Below, piece after piece: positions 34,301-42,853 of a stretch of DNA of 64,000 nt (position 1 is its first letter; every line of letters begins with the position of its first letter). The position numbers were made by a program, and so were the translations under genes. The stretch lies in NCBI GenBank assembly GCA_013360405.1, contig JABWBR010000012.1:1-64000 (forward strand), written 5' to 3'. Source of the stretch: Saprospiraceae bacterium (GTDB lineage Bacteria; Bacteroidota; Bacteroidia; Chitinophagales; Saprospiraceae). Under the pieces are notes generated by a model. That model was given only the letters and a program-made list of their open reading frames with translations. It did no database searches and was not told the origin of the DNA.

Positions 34301-35290
34301 ATGGCAAAATCCAACAACCATACTACACGCGTCTACAATTGGGGCATCATTGGTATGGGCCGCATTGCGCATAAGTTTGCGCAGGACTTGCAATTGTTGC
34401 CCAACGCAAGACTTTGGGCTGTTGCCTCGCAGGACGCTGCGCGCGCCGCCGCTTTTGCACACCAATACAAGGCGCCCCACCACTATGGCAGCTACGAAGG
34501 GATTTTGTCCTGCCCCGAACTCGATGTAGTATATATCGCTACGCCGCACGTGACGCACTGCGCCAATACGCTGATGTGCCTCGAAGCCGGCATACCGGTA
34601 CTTTGCGAAAAGCCATTGGCCATGAACGCCGCCGAGGCCGAAAGCATGGTGCAGACCGCCCAGCAACGGCAGGTATTTTTGATGGAAGCCATGTGGACGC
34701 GCTTTCTACCCGCTACGCTCCAAATGCTGAAGTGGATCGAGGAGGGCCGTATCGGTGAAGTGATATCCGTAAAAGCCGATTTCGGCTTCCGGGCGCCCTA
34801 CGACCCCCAAGGCCGTATATACAATAAGGCGCTGGGAGGCGGCGCTTTACTCGATATCGGGATATACCCGGCTTTCTTGAGTCTGCTACTATTGGAGCCG
34901 CCCACTACCATCAAGGCACTGGCGCACATCGGCTCTACCGGGGTTGACCTGGAAGTGGGCGCCGTGATGTCATTCCCGGGCGGCCGCATGGCCCACCTGC
35001 ATACAACCGTGCTGGCCAACACCAAAACAGAAGCATTCGTATACGGCTCGGAAGGCACAATCCACCTCCACACCCGTTGGCATCACGCCTCGAGCCTGAG
35101 CCTGCTCAAAGAAGGCAAACGCCCGGAAGAAGTACATTTCGACGAGAAAGGAGTCGGCTACCACTATGAAGCCACGGAGGTAATGCGCTGCCTCGACCTG
35201 GGCCTGAAAGAAAGCCCTCTCCTACCCCTTTCTTTCAGTCGACAGCTTATGCAACTGCTGGATGATATTTTATTGGCAGTCAGCAGTTAG
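34301..35290 (+). CDS. Gfo/Idh/MocA-family oxidoreductase
   Basis: The product is 329 residues from ATG at 34301; a longer frame to 34193 runs through the inverted repeat and is rejected. The N-terminal Rossmann fold binds NAD(P) through WGIIGMGRIAHKFAQDL. The family lysine is in LCEKPLAMNAAEAE, and GGALLDIGIYP marks the C-terminal domain. Overall it resembles dimeric dihydrodiol dehydrogenase / xylose dehydrogenase-like members that oxidise a sugar or sugar-like alcohol. The substrate is not known and no sugar-use genes are near. Confidence 0.88.
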   Translation: MAKSNNHTTRVYNWGIIGMGRIAHKFAQDLQLLPNARLWAVASQDAARAAAFAHQYKAPHHYGSYEGILSCPELDVVYIATPHVTHCANTLMCLEAGIPVLCEKPLAMNAAEAESMVQTAQQRQVFLMEAMWTRFLPATLQMLKWIEEGRIGEVISVKADFGFRAPYDPQGRIYNKALGGGALLDIGIYPAFLSLLLLEPPTTIKALAHIGSTGVDLEVGAVMSFPGGRMAHLHTTVLANTKTEAFVYGSEGTIHLHTRWHHASSLSLLKEGKRPEEVHFDEKGVGYHYEATEVMRCLDLGLKESPLLPLSFSRQLMQLLDDILLAVSS

Positions 35291-35360
35291 CACTCGGCAC
35301 TTAGCGGTCAGCACTTAGCTTCTTAGACCTGACTGCCGACTGCCGAGTGCCGACCGCCAA
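35275..35360. terminator. inverted GCACTCGGCA/TGCCGAGTGC word array
   Basis: TCAGCAGTTAGCACTCGGCA units are mirrored by TGCCGACTGCCGAGTGCCG units. They lie between the convergent Gfo/Idh and membrane-protein genes and overlap the first stop codon. The stem could end both transcripts. Confidence 0.5.
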
Positions 35361-35361
35361 C

Positions 35362-35793
35362 TCAAAACCAGCCGGCTACAGGGATGCGGAATGGCCAGGG
35401 AATACCCAGTAAAATAAGTACCAGCGCAATGCCGAAAAAGCGAACCACCACTTGACCGCGACGCCGGTCGTCAGCCTGGCGTTTGGCTTTGCTGTAACCC
35501 ATAGTAATCAGCGTGATAGCAAGCACCATAATAGTGATGTGTTCTACACCGTAAAAGCGCAACACACTGTCTTTCATAAAACCTTCGCCAAATTGCACGT
35601 GCGGGCTCATAAAATACATGATGAGTCCCAGTATCAATTGCAGGTGGGAAACGATGAGCGTAAATAAGGTCAGACGCTGCTTGTATGGCGCATTGGATTT
35701 CCATGCCTGCCAGGCCGTAACGATGACAGCCAGCAGTAAAAACAAAGCGACCCAGCGCAGGCCAGAATGGGTGTGTTTGAGTATGTCGTACAT
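35362..35793 (-). CDS. four-helix membrane protein, cytochrome b-like
   Basis: The product is 143 residues from ATG at 35793 (MYDILKHTHSGLRW). It has four hydrophobic segments and conserved-looking histidines near the membrane face: HTHSG near 7-9, HLQLILGLIMYF near 48 and VEHITIM near 84. Proteins of this shape in Bacteroidota are often labelled cytochrome B, because the spaced histidines could bind heme. No experimental support is known to me. A longer frame to 35856 is unlikely. Confidence 0.72.
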   Translation of the reverse strand: MYDILKHTHSGLRWVALFLLLAVIVTAWQAWKSNAPYKQRLTLFTLIVSHLQLILGLIMYFMSPHVQFGEGFMKDSVLRFYGVEHITIMVLAITLITMGYSKAKRQADDRRRGQVVVRFFGIALVLILLGIPWPFRIPVAGWF

Positions 35794-35993
35794 GATAATT
35801 GAGTGGTTTATTTTAAAAATATGGTAATGTCTGGAAAAAACCTTTGATGGTAACAAAGTGACGTCTTTGAACCACCTTAGGAGGTGACAAGGTGACGGCT
35901 CGCATAGTCCATACTACTACAATTGCGCGCTAAGGTACAAGTTCATAATCTGTAAAAAAAACTATATTAGCCCTTCATTTAAACCAATCCGCT

Positions 35994-38372
35994 ATGCGAC
36001 GACTACTCGCCGTACTGCTTTTTTTCGCGCTGGGCAACGGATCTGAAATCCTGGCACAAACACCGGCCAACCGGTCCAAACTCACTATCGAACAAATCAT
36101 GCAGGGCGACCGCTTTGTGGGTTATTTGCCCGAAGACGTGCGTTGGGCCGAAGATAATAGCGCCGTATACTTCACCTGGAACCCCCTCATGGCTCCGCTT
36201 CGTAGCCTTTATAAAGTAAATTTAAAAGGAGGACAACCTCAGGAAGTGAGTTTGGAAGAACAAAAAAAACTGCCGGACCCCGGTGTATATAATAAAGCGG
36301 GCAGCCTGTTGTTGTATGAAAAAAATGGCGACATTTTTTTACTCGATAAATCCACAGGTCAATCCAGGCAACTCACCAATACCGTCGACCGCGAAAGCAA
36401 TCCCATCTTTTCCGGCGACGAAACTGCCATAATTTTCACAAAAGACAATAACCTGTATACCTGGGAATTTGCCGGCGGCGCCCTGCGGCAACTCACCAAC
36501 CTCAGGCGCGGGAATAAACGCGTGGAGCCCGGCGCCGGCGCCCAGGAACAATGGTTGCGCAACGACCAATTGGAATGGATGGAGGTACTGCAACAGCGAA
36601 AAGAAACCCGCGAATTGCGCGAGCAGCGCAACAAAGCCCTCGACCCCCAGCGCCCCCGCGAAATCTATTACGGCGAAAAACAACTATCGAACCTCCAGTG
36701 TAGTCCCGACCTTCGCTTTGTAACCTACCGACTTAGTTCGCGTAACAACAGCAAAGGTACCGCCGTGCCCGACTATGTAACAGAATCGGGCTACACCGAA
36801 GACCTCAACGCCCGCGCCAAGGTGGGCGGTTCGCAGGATTTATCAGAGTTGTTTATCTATGACATCGCCAGGGACACCTACTACGTAGTCGATACCAAAC
36901 TTATTGACGGAATCTACGACAAGCCGGCATTCCTGCGCGAATACCATAAAGATACCACGGCATATGCCACGCGTTATAGCCAACCGCGCGAGACGATCAT
37001 CCACGGGCCTTTCTTTTCAGCCGATAGCAAGGCTGCCGTGGTGGTAAGAGCCCTCGATAACAAAGACCGCTGGATTATGCTGCTCGACCTGCCCTCGGGG
37101 CAGTTCAAACACCTCGACCGCCAGCACGACGACGCCTGGATCGGCGGCCCCGGCATCGACGGCTGGCTCAACTCCGCCGGCACGATCGGCTGGCTGCCCG
37201 ACAACCGGCGCTTGTGGTTCCAGTCGGAAGACTCCGGCTATTCCCATCTCTATACCATCGACGTAGAAAAAGGCGAAAAAAAGGCGCTCACCAGCGGCCG
37301 GTTTGAAGTACTCAGCGTACAACTCTCACGCGACGGCAACTACTTTTATCTCAGTGCAAACGCCGAAGGCCCACACGAGCGACACTTCTACCGCCTGCCC
37401 ACTGCCGGCGGCACGATGGAGCGCATCACCCGGCAAGCCGGCGCCCACGACGTTAGCCTTTCACCCGATGAAAGCCTCCTGGCCGTTCGCTATTCCTACA
37501 GCAACCGCCCCTGGGAATTGTATGTGATGGACAACCGCCCCGGCGCGCCCATGCGGCAACTCACGACTTCTACCACTGAGTCTTTTAATACATACAAATG
37601 GCGCGAACCCGAAATAGTATGGATTCCGGCTGCCGACGGCGCCCGGGTGCCCGCCCGGCTGTACCGCCCTGCCAACGGCGGCCGCAAAGGCCCCGCTGTA
37701 ATTTTTGTGCACGGCGCCGGCTACCTTCAAAACGTACACAAGTGGTGGAGTACCTATTTTAGGGAATACATGTTTCACAATTACCTTACCGACAACGGCT
37801 ATACCGTGCTCGATATCGACTTCAGGGCCAGCTCGGGCTACGGCCGCGACTGGCGCACGGCTATCTACCGCCATATGGGCGGAAAAGACCTCAGCGATCA
37901 GGTCGACGGCGCCCGCTACCTGGCACGCAACTACGGCGTAGACCCCCGCCGCATCGGCATCTACGGGGGCTCTTATGGCGGATTTATCACCTTGATGGCC
38001 TTGTTTAACGCCCCCGAAACCTTCCGCTGCGGCGCCGCCCTGCGCTCGGTAACCGACTGGGCCCATTACAACCACCCTTACACCGCCAATATCCTCAACA
38101 CACCTACTACCGACAGCATCGCCTACCGGCGCAGTTCGCCCATTTATTTTGCCGAAGGGCTCAAAGGACGTCTTCTTATGCTGCACGGAATGGTTGATAC
38201 CAACGTGCACTTCCAGGATGTAGTGCGCCTCTCCCAGCGGCTGATCGAACTCGGGAAAAACAACTGGGAAATGGCCATTTTCCCCATGGAAGACCACGGT
38301 TTCGTTGAACCTTCCAGTTGGGCCGACGAGTACAAGCGCATCTATAGGCTATTTGAAGAAGAATTAAAATAG
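35994..38372 (+). CDS. S9-family prolyl peptidase (DPP IV-like), exported
   Basis: The 792-residue product has a signal peptide (about 1-22, ending EILAQ). Residues about 60-520 form the beta-propeller with TolB-like repeats (FSGDETAIIFTKDNN, LSPDESLLAVRYS). The C-terminal alpha/beta-hydrolase has the full triad: Ser660 in GGSYGG, Asp735 in GMVDTNV and His768 in EDHGF. These enzymes remove dipeptides or oligopeptides from proline-containing substrates in the periplasm. The acidic YxxE-type motif of true DPP IV (here QLEWMEV) is present. It lies upstream of an HtrA-like protease with a 106-bp gap. Confidence 0.93.
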   Translation: MRRLLAVLLFFALGNGSEILAQTPANRSKLTIEQIMQGDRFVGYLPEDVRWAEDNSAVYFTWNPLMAPLRSLYKVNLKGGQPQEVSLEEQKKLPDPGVYNKAGSLLLYEKNGDIFLLDKSTGQSRQLTNTVDRESNPIFSGDETAIIFTKDNNLYTWEFAGGALRQLTNLRRGNKRVEPGAGAQEQWLRNDQLEWMEVLQQRKETRELREQRNKALDPQRPREIYYGEKQLSNLQCSPDLRFVTYRLSSRNNSKGTAVPDYVTESGYTEDLNARAKVGGSQDLSELFIYDIARDTYYVVDTKLIDGIYDKPAFLREYHKDTTAYATRYSQPRETIIHGPFFSADSKAAVVVRALDNKDRWIMLLDLPSGQFKHLDRQHDDAWIGGPGIDGWLNSAGTIGWLPDNRRLWFQSEDSGYSHLYTIDVEKGEKKALTSGRFEVLSVQLSRDGNYFYLSANAEGPHERHFYRLPTAGGTMERITRQAGAHDVSLSPDESLLAVRYSYSNRPWELYVMDNRPGAPMRQLTTSTTESFNTYKWREPEIVWIPAADGARVPARLYRPANGGRKGPAVIFVHGAGYLQNVHKWWSTYFREYMFHNYLTDNGYTVLDIDFRASSGYGRDWRTAIYRHMGGKDLSDQVDGARYLARNYGVDPRRIGIYGGSYGGFITLMALFNAPETFRCGAALRSVTDWAHYNHPYTANILNTPTTDSIAYRRSSPIYFAEGLKGRLLMLHGMVDTNVHFQDVVRLSQRLIELGKNNWEMAIFPMEDHGFVEPSSWADEYKRIYRLFEEELK

Positions 38373-38440
38373 GGACATTTTTTTCTGCCAAAACGGCAGG
38401 CTACACCTCTCTGGCATCATTATGGCGGGTCTATCGGGGC

Positions 38441-38461
38441 GGGCGACGTTTACCGTCGCCC
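38441..38461. repeat. hairpin with TTTAC loop, copy 3
   Basis: GGGCGACG, TTTAC, CGTCGCCC: the third stem sequence on the same loop. It ends 17 bp before the HtrA-like start codon and is followed by TATAAAAAAAACAG. It could affect expression of that gene. Confidence 0.7.
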
Positions 38462-38478
38462 TATAAAAAAAACAGCCC

Positions 38479-39432
38479 ATGACCGCAGACACCCTCTCCG
38501 ATTTCGAATTGCTCGACGCTTATTCGCGTACAGTAGTGCAAGTAGCTCAAAAAGTGAGCGACACCGTAGTGCATATCAAAGTAGAAAAAACCGGCAAGCG
38601 GGGCCGCAACAACGGTCAACGCATACCTTTCGGCAGCGGCTCAGGGTTCGTGATCAGCAGCGACGGGTTCATCGTAACCAATAGCCACGTGGTGAGCGGC
38701 GCGGAGCGCCTCGAAGTCAATCTCCAGGACGGGCGCCAATACCACGCCACCCTTATCGGCAATGACCCTGCCACCGATATTGCCGTAATACAGATCAACG
38801 GCGAAAAATTATCCACGGTGAGTTTTGGCGATTCCGACAAACTGCAGGTGGGGCAGTTGGCCATCGCCATCGGCAATCCATATGGGTTTCAGTATTCGCT
38901 TACGGCAGGCGTAGTAAGCGCTCTGGGTCGCACCCTGCGCTCCGAGAGCGGTCGCCTCATCGACGACGTCATACAGACCGACGCCGCCCTCAACCCCGGC
39001 AATTCGGGAGGACCGCTGGTAGACTCCCACGGCCGGGTAATCGGCGTTAATACGGCTGTCATTTTGCCGGCCCAGGGGCTTTGTTTTGCCGTGGCCGCCA
39101 ACCTGGTGCAATACGTAGTGGGCAAACTTATCATTTCCGGCAAAGTGCGCCGGGGTTTTCTGGGCATCTCCGGACAAATGATCCGCCTGCCGCAAAACGC
39201 CCCGCAGTCCTCAGGAGTACTGGTGCAAAACGTAGAACCCGGCAGTCCCGCCTACCAGGCCGGCATCATCCAGGGCGACCTGATCACCGGCTTCGACGGG
39301 CATCCCGTACTCACCATCGACGACCTGCACAAGCTGCTTGACGAATCCAGTATCGGAAGGCGCAGTGAACTGCAATTTGTGCGCAACCGCCGCCCCGAAC
39401 AGGCACTGGTGACGCCGGTGGAGATGGGGTAG
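38479..39432 (+). CDS. HtrA/DegP-like serine protease with PDZ domain
   Basis: The 317-residue product contains a trypsin-like domain with the full HtrA triad: His70 (TNSHVV), Asp100 (ATDIAVI) and Ser176 (NPGNSGGPL). It is followed by one PDZ domain (about 225-310: SSGVLVQNVEPGSPAYQAGI). DegP-type proteins normally have an N-terminal signal peptide or anchor. Here the start MTADTLSDFELLDAYSR is polar and lacks one, so the protease may act in the cytoplasm. It is shorter than DegP (about 450) by one PDZ domain. The ATG lies just after a hairpin repeat. Confidence 0.88.
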   Translation: MTADTLSDFELLDAYSRTVVQVAQKVSDTVVHIKVEKTGKRGRNNGQRIPFGSGSGFVISSDGFIVTNSHVVSGAERLEVNLQDGRQYHATLIGNDPATDIAVIQINGEKLSTVSFGDSDKLQVGQLAIAIGNPYGFQYSLTAGVVSALGRTLRSESGRLIDDVIQTDAALNPGNSGGPLVDSHGRVIGVNTAVILPAQGLCFAVAANLVQYVVGKLIISGKVRRGFLGISGQMIRLPQNAPQSSGVLVQNVEPGSPAYQAGIIQGDLITGFDGHPVLTIDDLHKLLDESSIGRRSELQFVRNRRPEQALVTPVEMG

Positions 39433-39533
39433 TTGTGGGTTGTGGGTTGCGGGTTGCGGAACTAATTCCCTAACAAAAACCTTTAGTACCATGACAAAAA
39501 TATCACTATCTTGGAGCTAAGCACCGGCATTTT

Positions 39534-40940
39534 ATGACCAAATTGCAATTGCGCGGCAAAGATCTCATTGACATCGGCTTCCCGGAGGGGCGGGTGATCG
39601 GCGTGGCTATTAATGCTATGACGAAGCACCACAAGCGCACGTCGAAGTACAAAGCACTGGAGATGCTGGGCGAAGTGCTTTCAGATCCGGAGCGGTTTGC
39701 CCACGACAACATATTTGGAGAGGTATCGGAATTGCTTTTGCGGCAGCAAAAAAAAGCGGAGCTCGAAATGCCGGCTTTGTGGCAGGAGCCGCTGCCTTAT
39801 ACAACCTACGGCGCCGAACAGATCGAAAAAGGGGCCATCGAACAAATGCGCACCGCCATGCGCCTGCCCATCACCGTGGCCGGCGCGCTGATGCCCGACG
39901 CCCACGAAGGCTACGGACTGCCCATTGGCGGCGTATTGGCCACGCATAACGCAGTGATACCCTACGGCGTGGGCATGGACATCGGATGCCGCATGTGCCT
40001 GTCGGTGTACGAGATGCCCGAGGGCGCCTTTGAAAAAGATCGCAAACACCTGCTAGACATGTTGCAGGCGAATACCCGTTTCGGCCAGGAAATCTTTGAG
40101 CGCCCCATGGACGACGAGGTGCTCGATCGCGATGAATTCAAGCTCATCCCCAAAGCCAAAGAACTGCGCGAGCGGGCTCGCCAGCAGATAGGTACGTCGG
40201 GATCGGGCAATCATTTCGTAGAGTTCGGACTGGTGCAACTGCCCGAAGCCGCCAACCCCTGGTCGCTGCCGCCCGGCAAGTACCTTGGCTTATTGTCGCA
40301 TTCGGGTTCCCGCGCGCTGGGCGCGGGGCTGGCCCAGTACTACACCAAGCTGGCCATGTCGCTGTGCCAGTTGCCGCCGGAGGCGCGCCACCTGGCCTGG
40401 CTGGATTTGGACACCGAAGAAGGGCAGGAATACTGGCACGCCATGAACCTGGCCGGTGATTACGCCTCGGCCTGCCACCACCACATCCACCGCCGCATGG
40501 GCAAGGCGCTTGGCATGGAGCCCCTGGCGCGCGTAGAAAACCACCACAACTTTGCCTGGAAAGAGCAGTTAGCCGACGGCCGCGAAGTCATTGTGCACCG
40601 CAAAGGCGCTACGCCGGCAGCCAAAGGCGTGTTGGGCATCATCCCGGGCTCGATGACCTCGCCGGCATACATCGTGGCCGGTCGCGGCGAGGCCGACTCG
40701 TTGAATTCGGCCTCTCACGGGGCGGGGCGCCTCATGTCGCGGCGCAAAGCCAAAGCCAGCATCGATTTCGGCGAGCTCAAAAAACACCTTAAAACCCACG
40801 GGGTGGACCTCCTCGGCGGCGGCCTCGACGAGGCGCCGTTTGCCTACAAAGATATCGGCCAGGTGATGGCAGCCCAAAGCGAACTCGTAGATATCCTCGG
40901 TACCTTCACCCCCAAAGTGGTGCGGATGGACGCGGAATGA
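39534..40940 (+). CDS. rtcB: RtcB-family RNA ligase
   Basis: The 468-residue product has the conserved core of RtcB, which joins RNA 2',3'-cyclic phosphate (or 3'-phosphate) and 5'-OH ends with GTP and Mn2+. Metal and guanylylation residues are visible in PDAHEGYGLPIGG, GVGMDIGCRMC, GTSGSGNHFVEFG, LSHSGSR, ENHHNFAW and RKGATPA. The guanylylated histidine is in SASHGAGRLMSR. GCRM replaces the usual GCGM, as in the RtcB2-like subgroup. No archease, RtcA or RtcR is adjacent. Its 3' end overlaps an antisense open frame. Confidence 0.92.
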   Translation: MTKLQLRGKDLIDIGFPEGRVIGVAINAMTKHHKRTSKYKALEMLGEVLSDPERFAHDNIFGEVSELLLRQQKKAELEMPALWQEPLPYTTYGAEQIEKGAIEQMRTAMRLPITVAGALMPDAHEGYGLPIGGVLATHNAVIPYGVGMDIGCRMCLSVYEMPEGAFEKDRKHLLDMLQANTRFGQEIFERPMDDEVLDRDEFKLIPKAKELRERARQQIGTSGSGNHFVEFGLVQLPEAANPWSLPPGKYLGLLSHSGSRALGAGLAQYYTKLAMSLCQLPPEARHLAWLDLDTEEGQEYWHAMNLAGDYASACHHHIHRRMGKALGMEPLARVENHHNFAWKEQLADGREVIVHRKGATPAAKGVLGIIPGSMTSPAYIVAGRGEADSLNSASHGAGRLMSRRKAKASIDFGELKKHLKTHGVDLLGGGLDEAPFAYKDIGQVMAAQSELVDILGTFTPKVVRMDAE

Positions 40941-41648
40941 AGCGCCGGGCCTGTCGTGGCTCTTGAGCGATACGTGGAGGTGGTCGGCGCTGCCGGTATG
41001 TCGCAACGTGCGAAAGCCCAGTAGCTTAAAATAGAGTTTCACCAAACCGTTGCGCACAAAGCTGTGGCCAATGGTGCGAATATCGACGGCGTGCACGTAG
41101 CCGTTGCTCTGCCGGTAGTGTAGCGAATATCGCTTGGAGGGCAACCCCATCGCTTTGTAATCTTCGGGCAGGCGTTGGGCGTCGGTGAGCATCAGCGAGC
41201 CGTCGAGGTATACCAGCGTACTCACGCCGAGTCGCAAAACCGGGTGCAGGCTGCGGAATTCGCGCTGCACTTCGGCGCCTTTGGCATTGGCTGCCGAAAA
41301 AAACAAGACCGTCTGGCTGCAATAAAACAACGCAGCAGCCAGCGCAATCAAATAATTTTGTTTGATTTGCCGCTCGATAGGCGTTTTGGAATCCAGCAGC
41401 CGGTTGCGCCCATAACTCACGTACAAAAACAAGAGGGCCGCGCTGCCCATTACGCCTCCAAATACGCATAACCACCCAGGGTAGTCGTATTGTGCGTGCA
41501 AAAAAACAGCCACCCGCACCAACACAAAAAAAGGCAACGCGATGAGCGTAAACAGACCGGTGACAAAAAGCAGCGCCCTGTGTAAGGCATTGTTTTTTAA
41601 TATATTAATAAAAATATCGGGTTGTGTCGCCACGGCTTTTTTTGACAT
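40569..41648 (-). CDS. membrane protein with M15-peptidase-like domain; long antisense 3' overlap
   Basis: The frame encodes 359 residues. Three hydrophobic segments (about 26-50, 58-80, 98-120) precede a soluble domain. The soluble part has a pattern like D-Ala-D-Ala (M15) peptidases: GYVHAVDIRT and then SADHLHVSL, spaced as the two metal-binding motifs. That domain ends near residue 236, at about position 40940. The remaining 124 codons lie antisense to the end of rtcB and look like shadow coding. The natural stop is probably lost or the true end is near 40.9 kb. The membrane part is well supported; the end is not. Confidence 0.6.
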   Translation of the reverse strand: MSKKAVATQPDIFINILKNNALHRALLFVTGLFTLIALPFFVLVRVAVFLHAQYDYPGWLCVFGGVMGSAALLFLYVSYGRNRLLDSKTPIERQIKQNYLIALAAALFYCSQTVLFFSAANAKGAEVQREFRSLHPVLRLGVSTLVYLDGSLMLTDAQRLPEDYKAMGLPSKRYSLHYRQSNGYVHAVDIRTIGHSFVRNGLVKLYFKLLGFRTLRHTGSADHLHVSLKSHDRPGASFRVHPHHFGGEGTEDIYEFALGCHHLADIFVGKRRLVEAAAEEVHPVGFKVFFELAEIDAGFGFAPRHEAPRPVRGRIQRVGLAATGHDVCRRGHRARDDAQHAFGCRRSAFAVHNDFAAVG

Positions 41649-41757
41649 ACAACTAAATTTTGTGCGATTTTAAGGCCATCCAGAGATTCTCGCCCATCTT
41701 TGCTTAAATTTGGAAAACAAAACTAACTCATACACCTATAACGTAATTCCAGTTATC

Positions 41758-42807
41758 ATGAAAACGCATCAATACAGGTCAGGGTTAGCCATAGCTGCCC
41801 TAATTTTGATAAATAGTCAGGCCCTTTTCGCGATCCACATGATAGCTGACACCCAAAGCCTTTTTAGGGAATGGCATAATCAGGAAGGCCTCAAATTCGA
41901 TTTGGAGTTCGATATCAACCTGCTGATTGCCCACAAAAACAGCGACACCAGCCTGACGGCGACGCTGAAATACAAAAACGCAAAAAAGCAATTAGTCACC
42001 TGGCAGGCGGAAGTAAAAACCGGCGGTCGTTACCGGCTCAAAGTATGCGATTTTCCGCCGCTGAGAATCAAGTTGCCCAAAGAAGAATTACTCGCCAAGG
42101 GGTATAGCGGCCACAACAAATTCAAAATCGTCACCCACTGTAGTGATTCCGGCTCCGGCACGCAGTCCGTTTTGGCTAAAGAATACGTCCTGTACCAAAT
42201 CTATCAATTGCTCAGCGTGTATGGGTTGCATTCCAAACTGGTAAAAATAACCTACCGCGACGCGGTTAGCGGCAAAAAAATTACCCGAATGGGTATACTG
42301 CTTGAAGACGACGACGAAATGGCCGAGCGCATAAAAGGTACGATATGCAATGAATGCTACGGCACCTCGCCTGCGCAAATCGAACCCAAAAACCAACTCA
42401 CGCAGGCTCTGTTCCAATACATGATCGGCAACACCGACTGGTCGGTAGAAATGAGCCGTAATTTAGAGATCATTACGCTTCACGACAAAAGCGTAAAAGT
42501 GTTAGTGCCCTACGATTTCGACTTTGCGGGTTTTGTCAGCGCCCCCTACGCCGTACCCGATATCAATTACGGCCTGAAAAGCTTGCGTGAGCGCAAATTT
42601 ATGGGGCAGCCGGCAGATAAAAACACTGTAGAACAGGTTGTTGCCCTTTATATTGAAAAAAAGAAAGCCATACTCCGGCAAATTGAACGATGCCCGGTAA
42701 TTAATTCGGAAGAAAAAACGGACTTGCGACAATACGTGGAAAGTTTTTACGCCCAGTTGGAAAGCGGGGTATTAATGGGCGTGATTGCCGGGCCTAATGC
42801 GAATTAA
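41758..42807 (+). CDS. exported protein with HipA/CotH-like kinase motifs
   Basis: The product is 349 residues from ATG at 41758, which gives a signal peptide (about 1-27, ending LFAIH). The N-terminal part is beta-rich; then LPPLRIKLP-type phrasing (DFPPLRIKLPKEELLAKG) and KIVTHCSDS. The C-terminal part has MIGNTDWSVE followed by VLVPYDFDFAGFV, which resembles the catalytic GNxD and metal-binding DFD of HipA/CotH-type atypical kinases. It is similar in style to many unnamed Bacteroidota proteins. Kinase activity is inferred. The stop codon overlaps a possible early lnt start, but the two are probably separately translated. Confidence 0.65.
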   Translation: MKTHQYRSGLAIAALILINSQALFAIHMIADTQSLFREWHNQEGLKFDLEFDINLLIAHKNSDTSLTATLKYKNAKKQLVTWQAEVKTGGRYRLKVCDFPPLRIKLPKEELLAKGYSGHNKFKIVTHCSDSGSGTQSVLAKEYVLYQIYQLLSVYGLHSKLVKITYRDAVSGKKITRMGILLEDDDEMAERIKGTICNECYGTSPAQIEPKNQLTQALFQYMIGNTDWSVEMSRNLEIITLHDKSVKVLVPYDFDFAGFVSAPYAVPDINYGLKSLRERKFMGQPADKNTVEQVVALYIEKKKAILRQIERCPVINSEEKTDLRQYVESFYAQLESGVLMGVIAGPNAN

Positions 42808-42853
42808 GTGTCGAAAAAAATTCCTAAACTTGTGCCTGCACACAACCACTACC

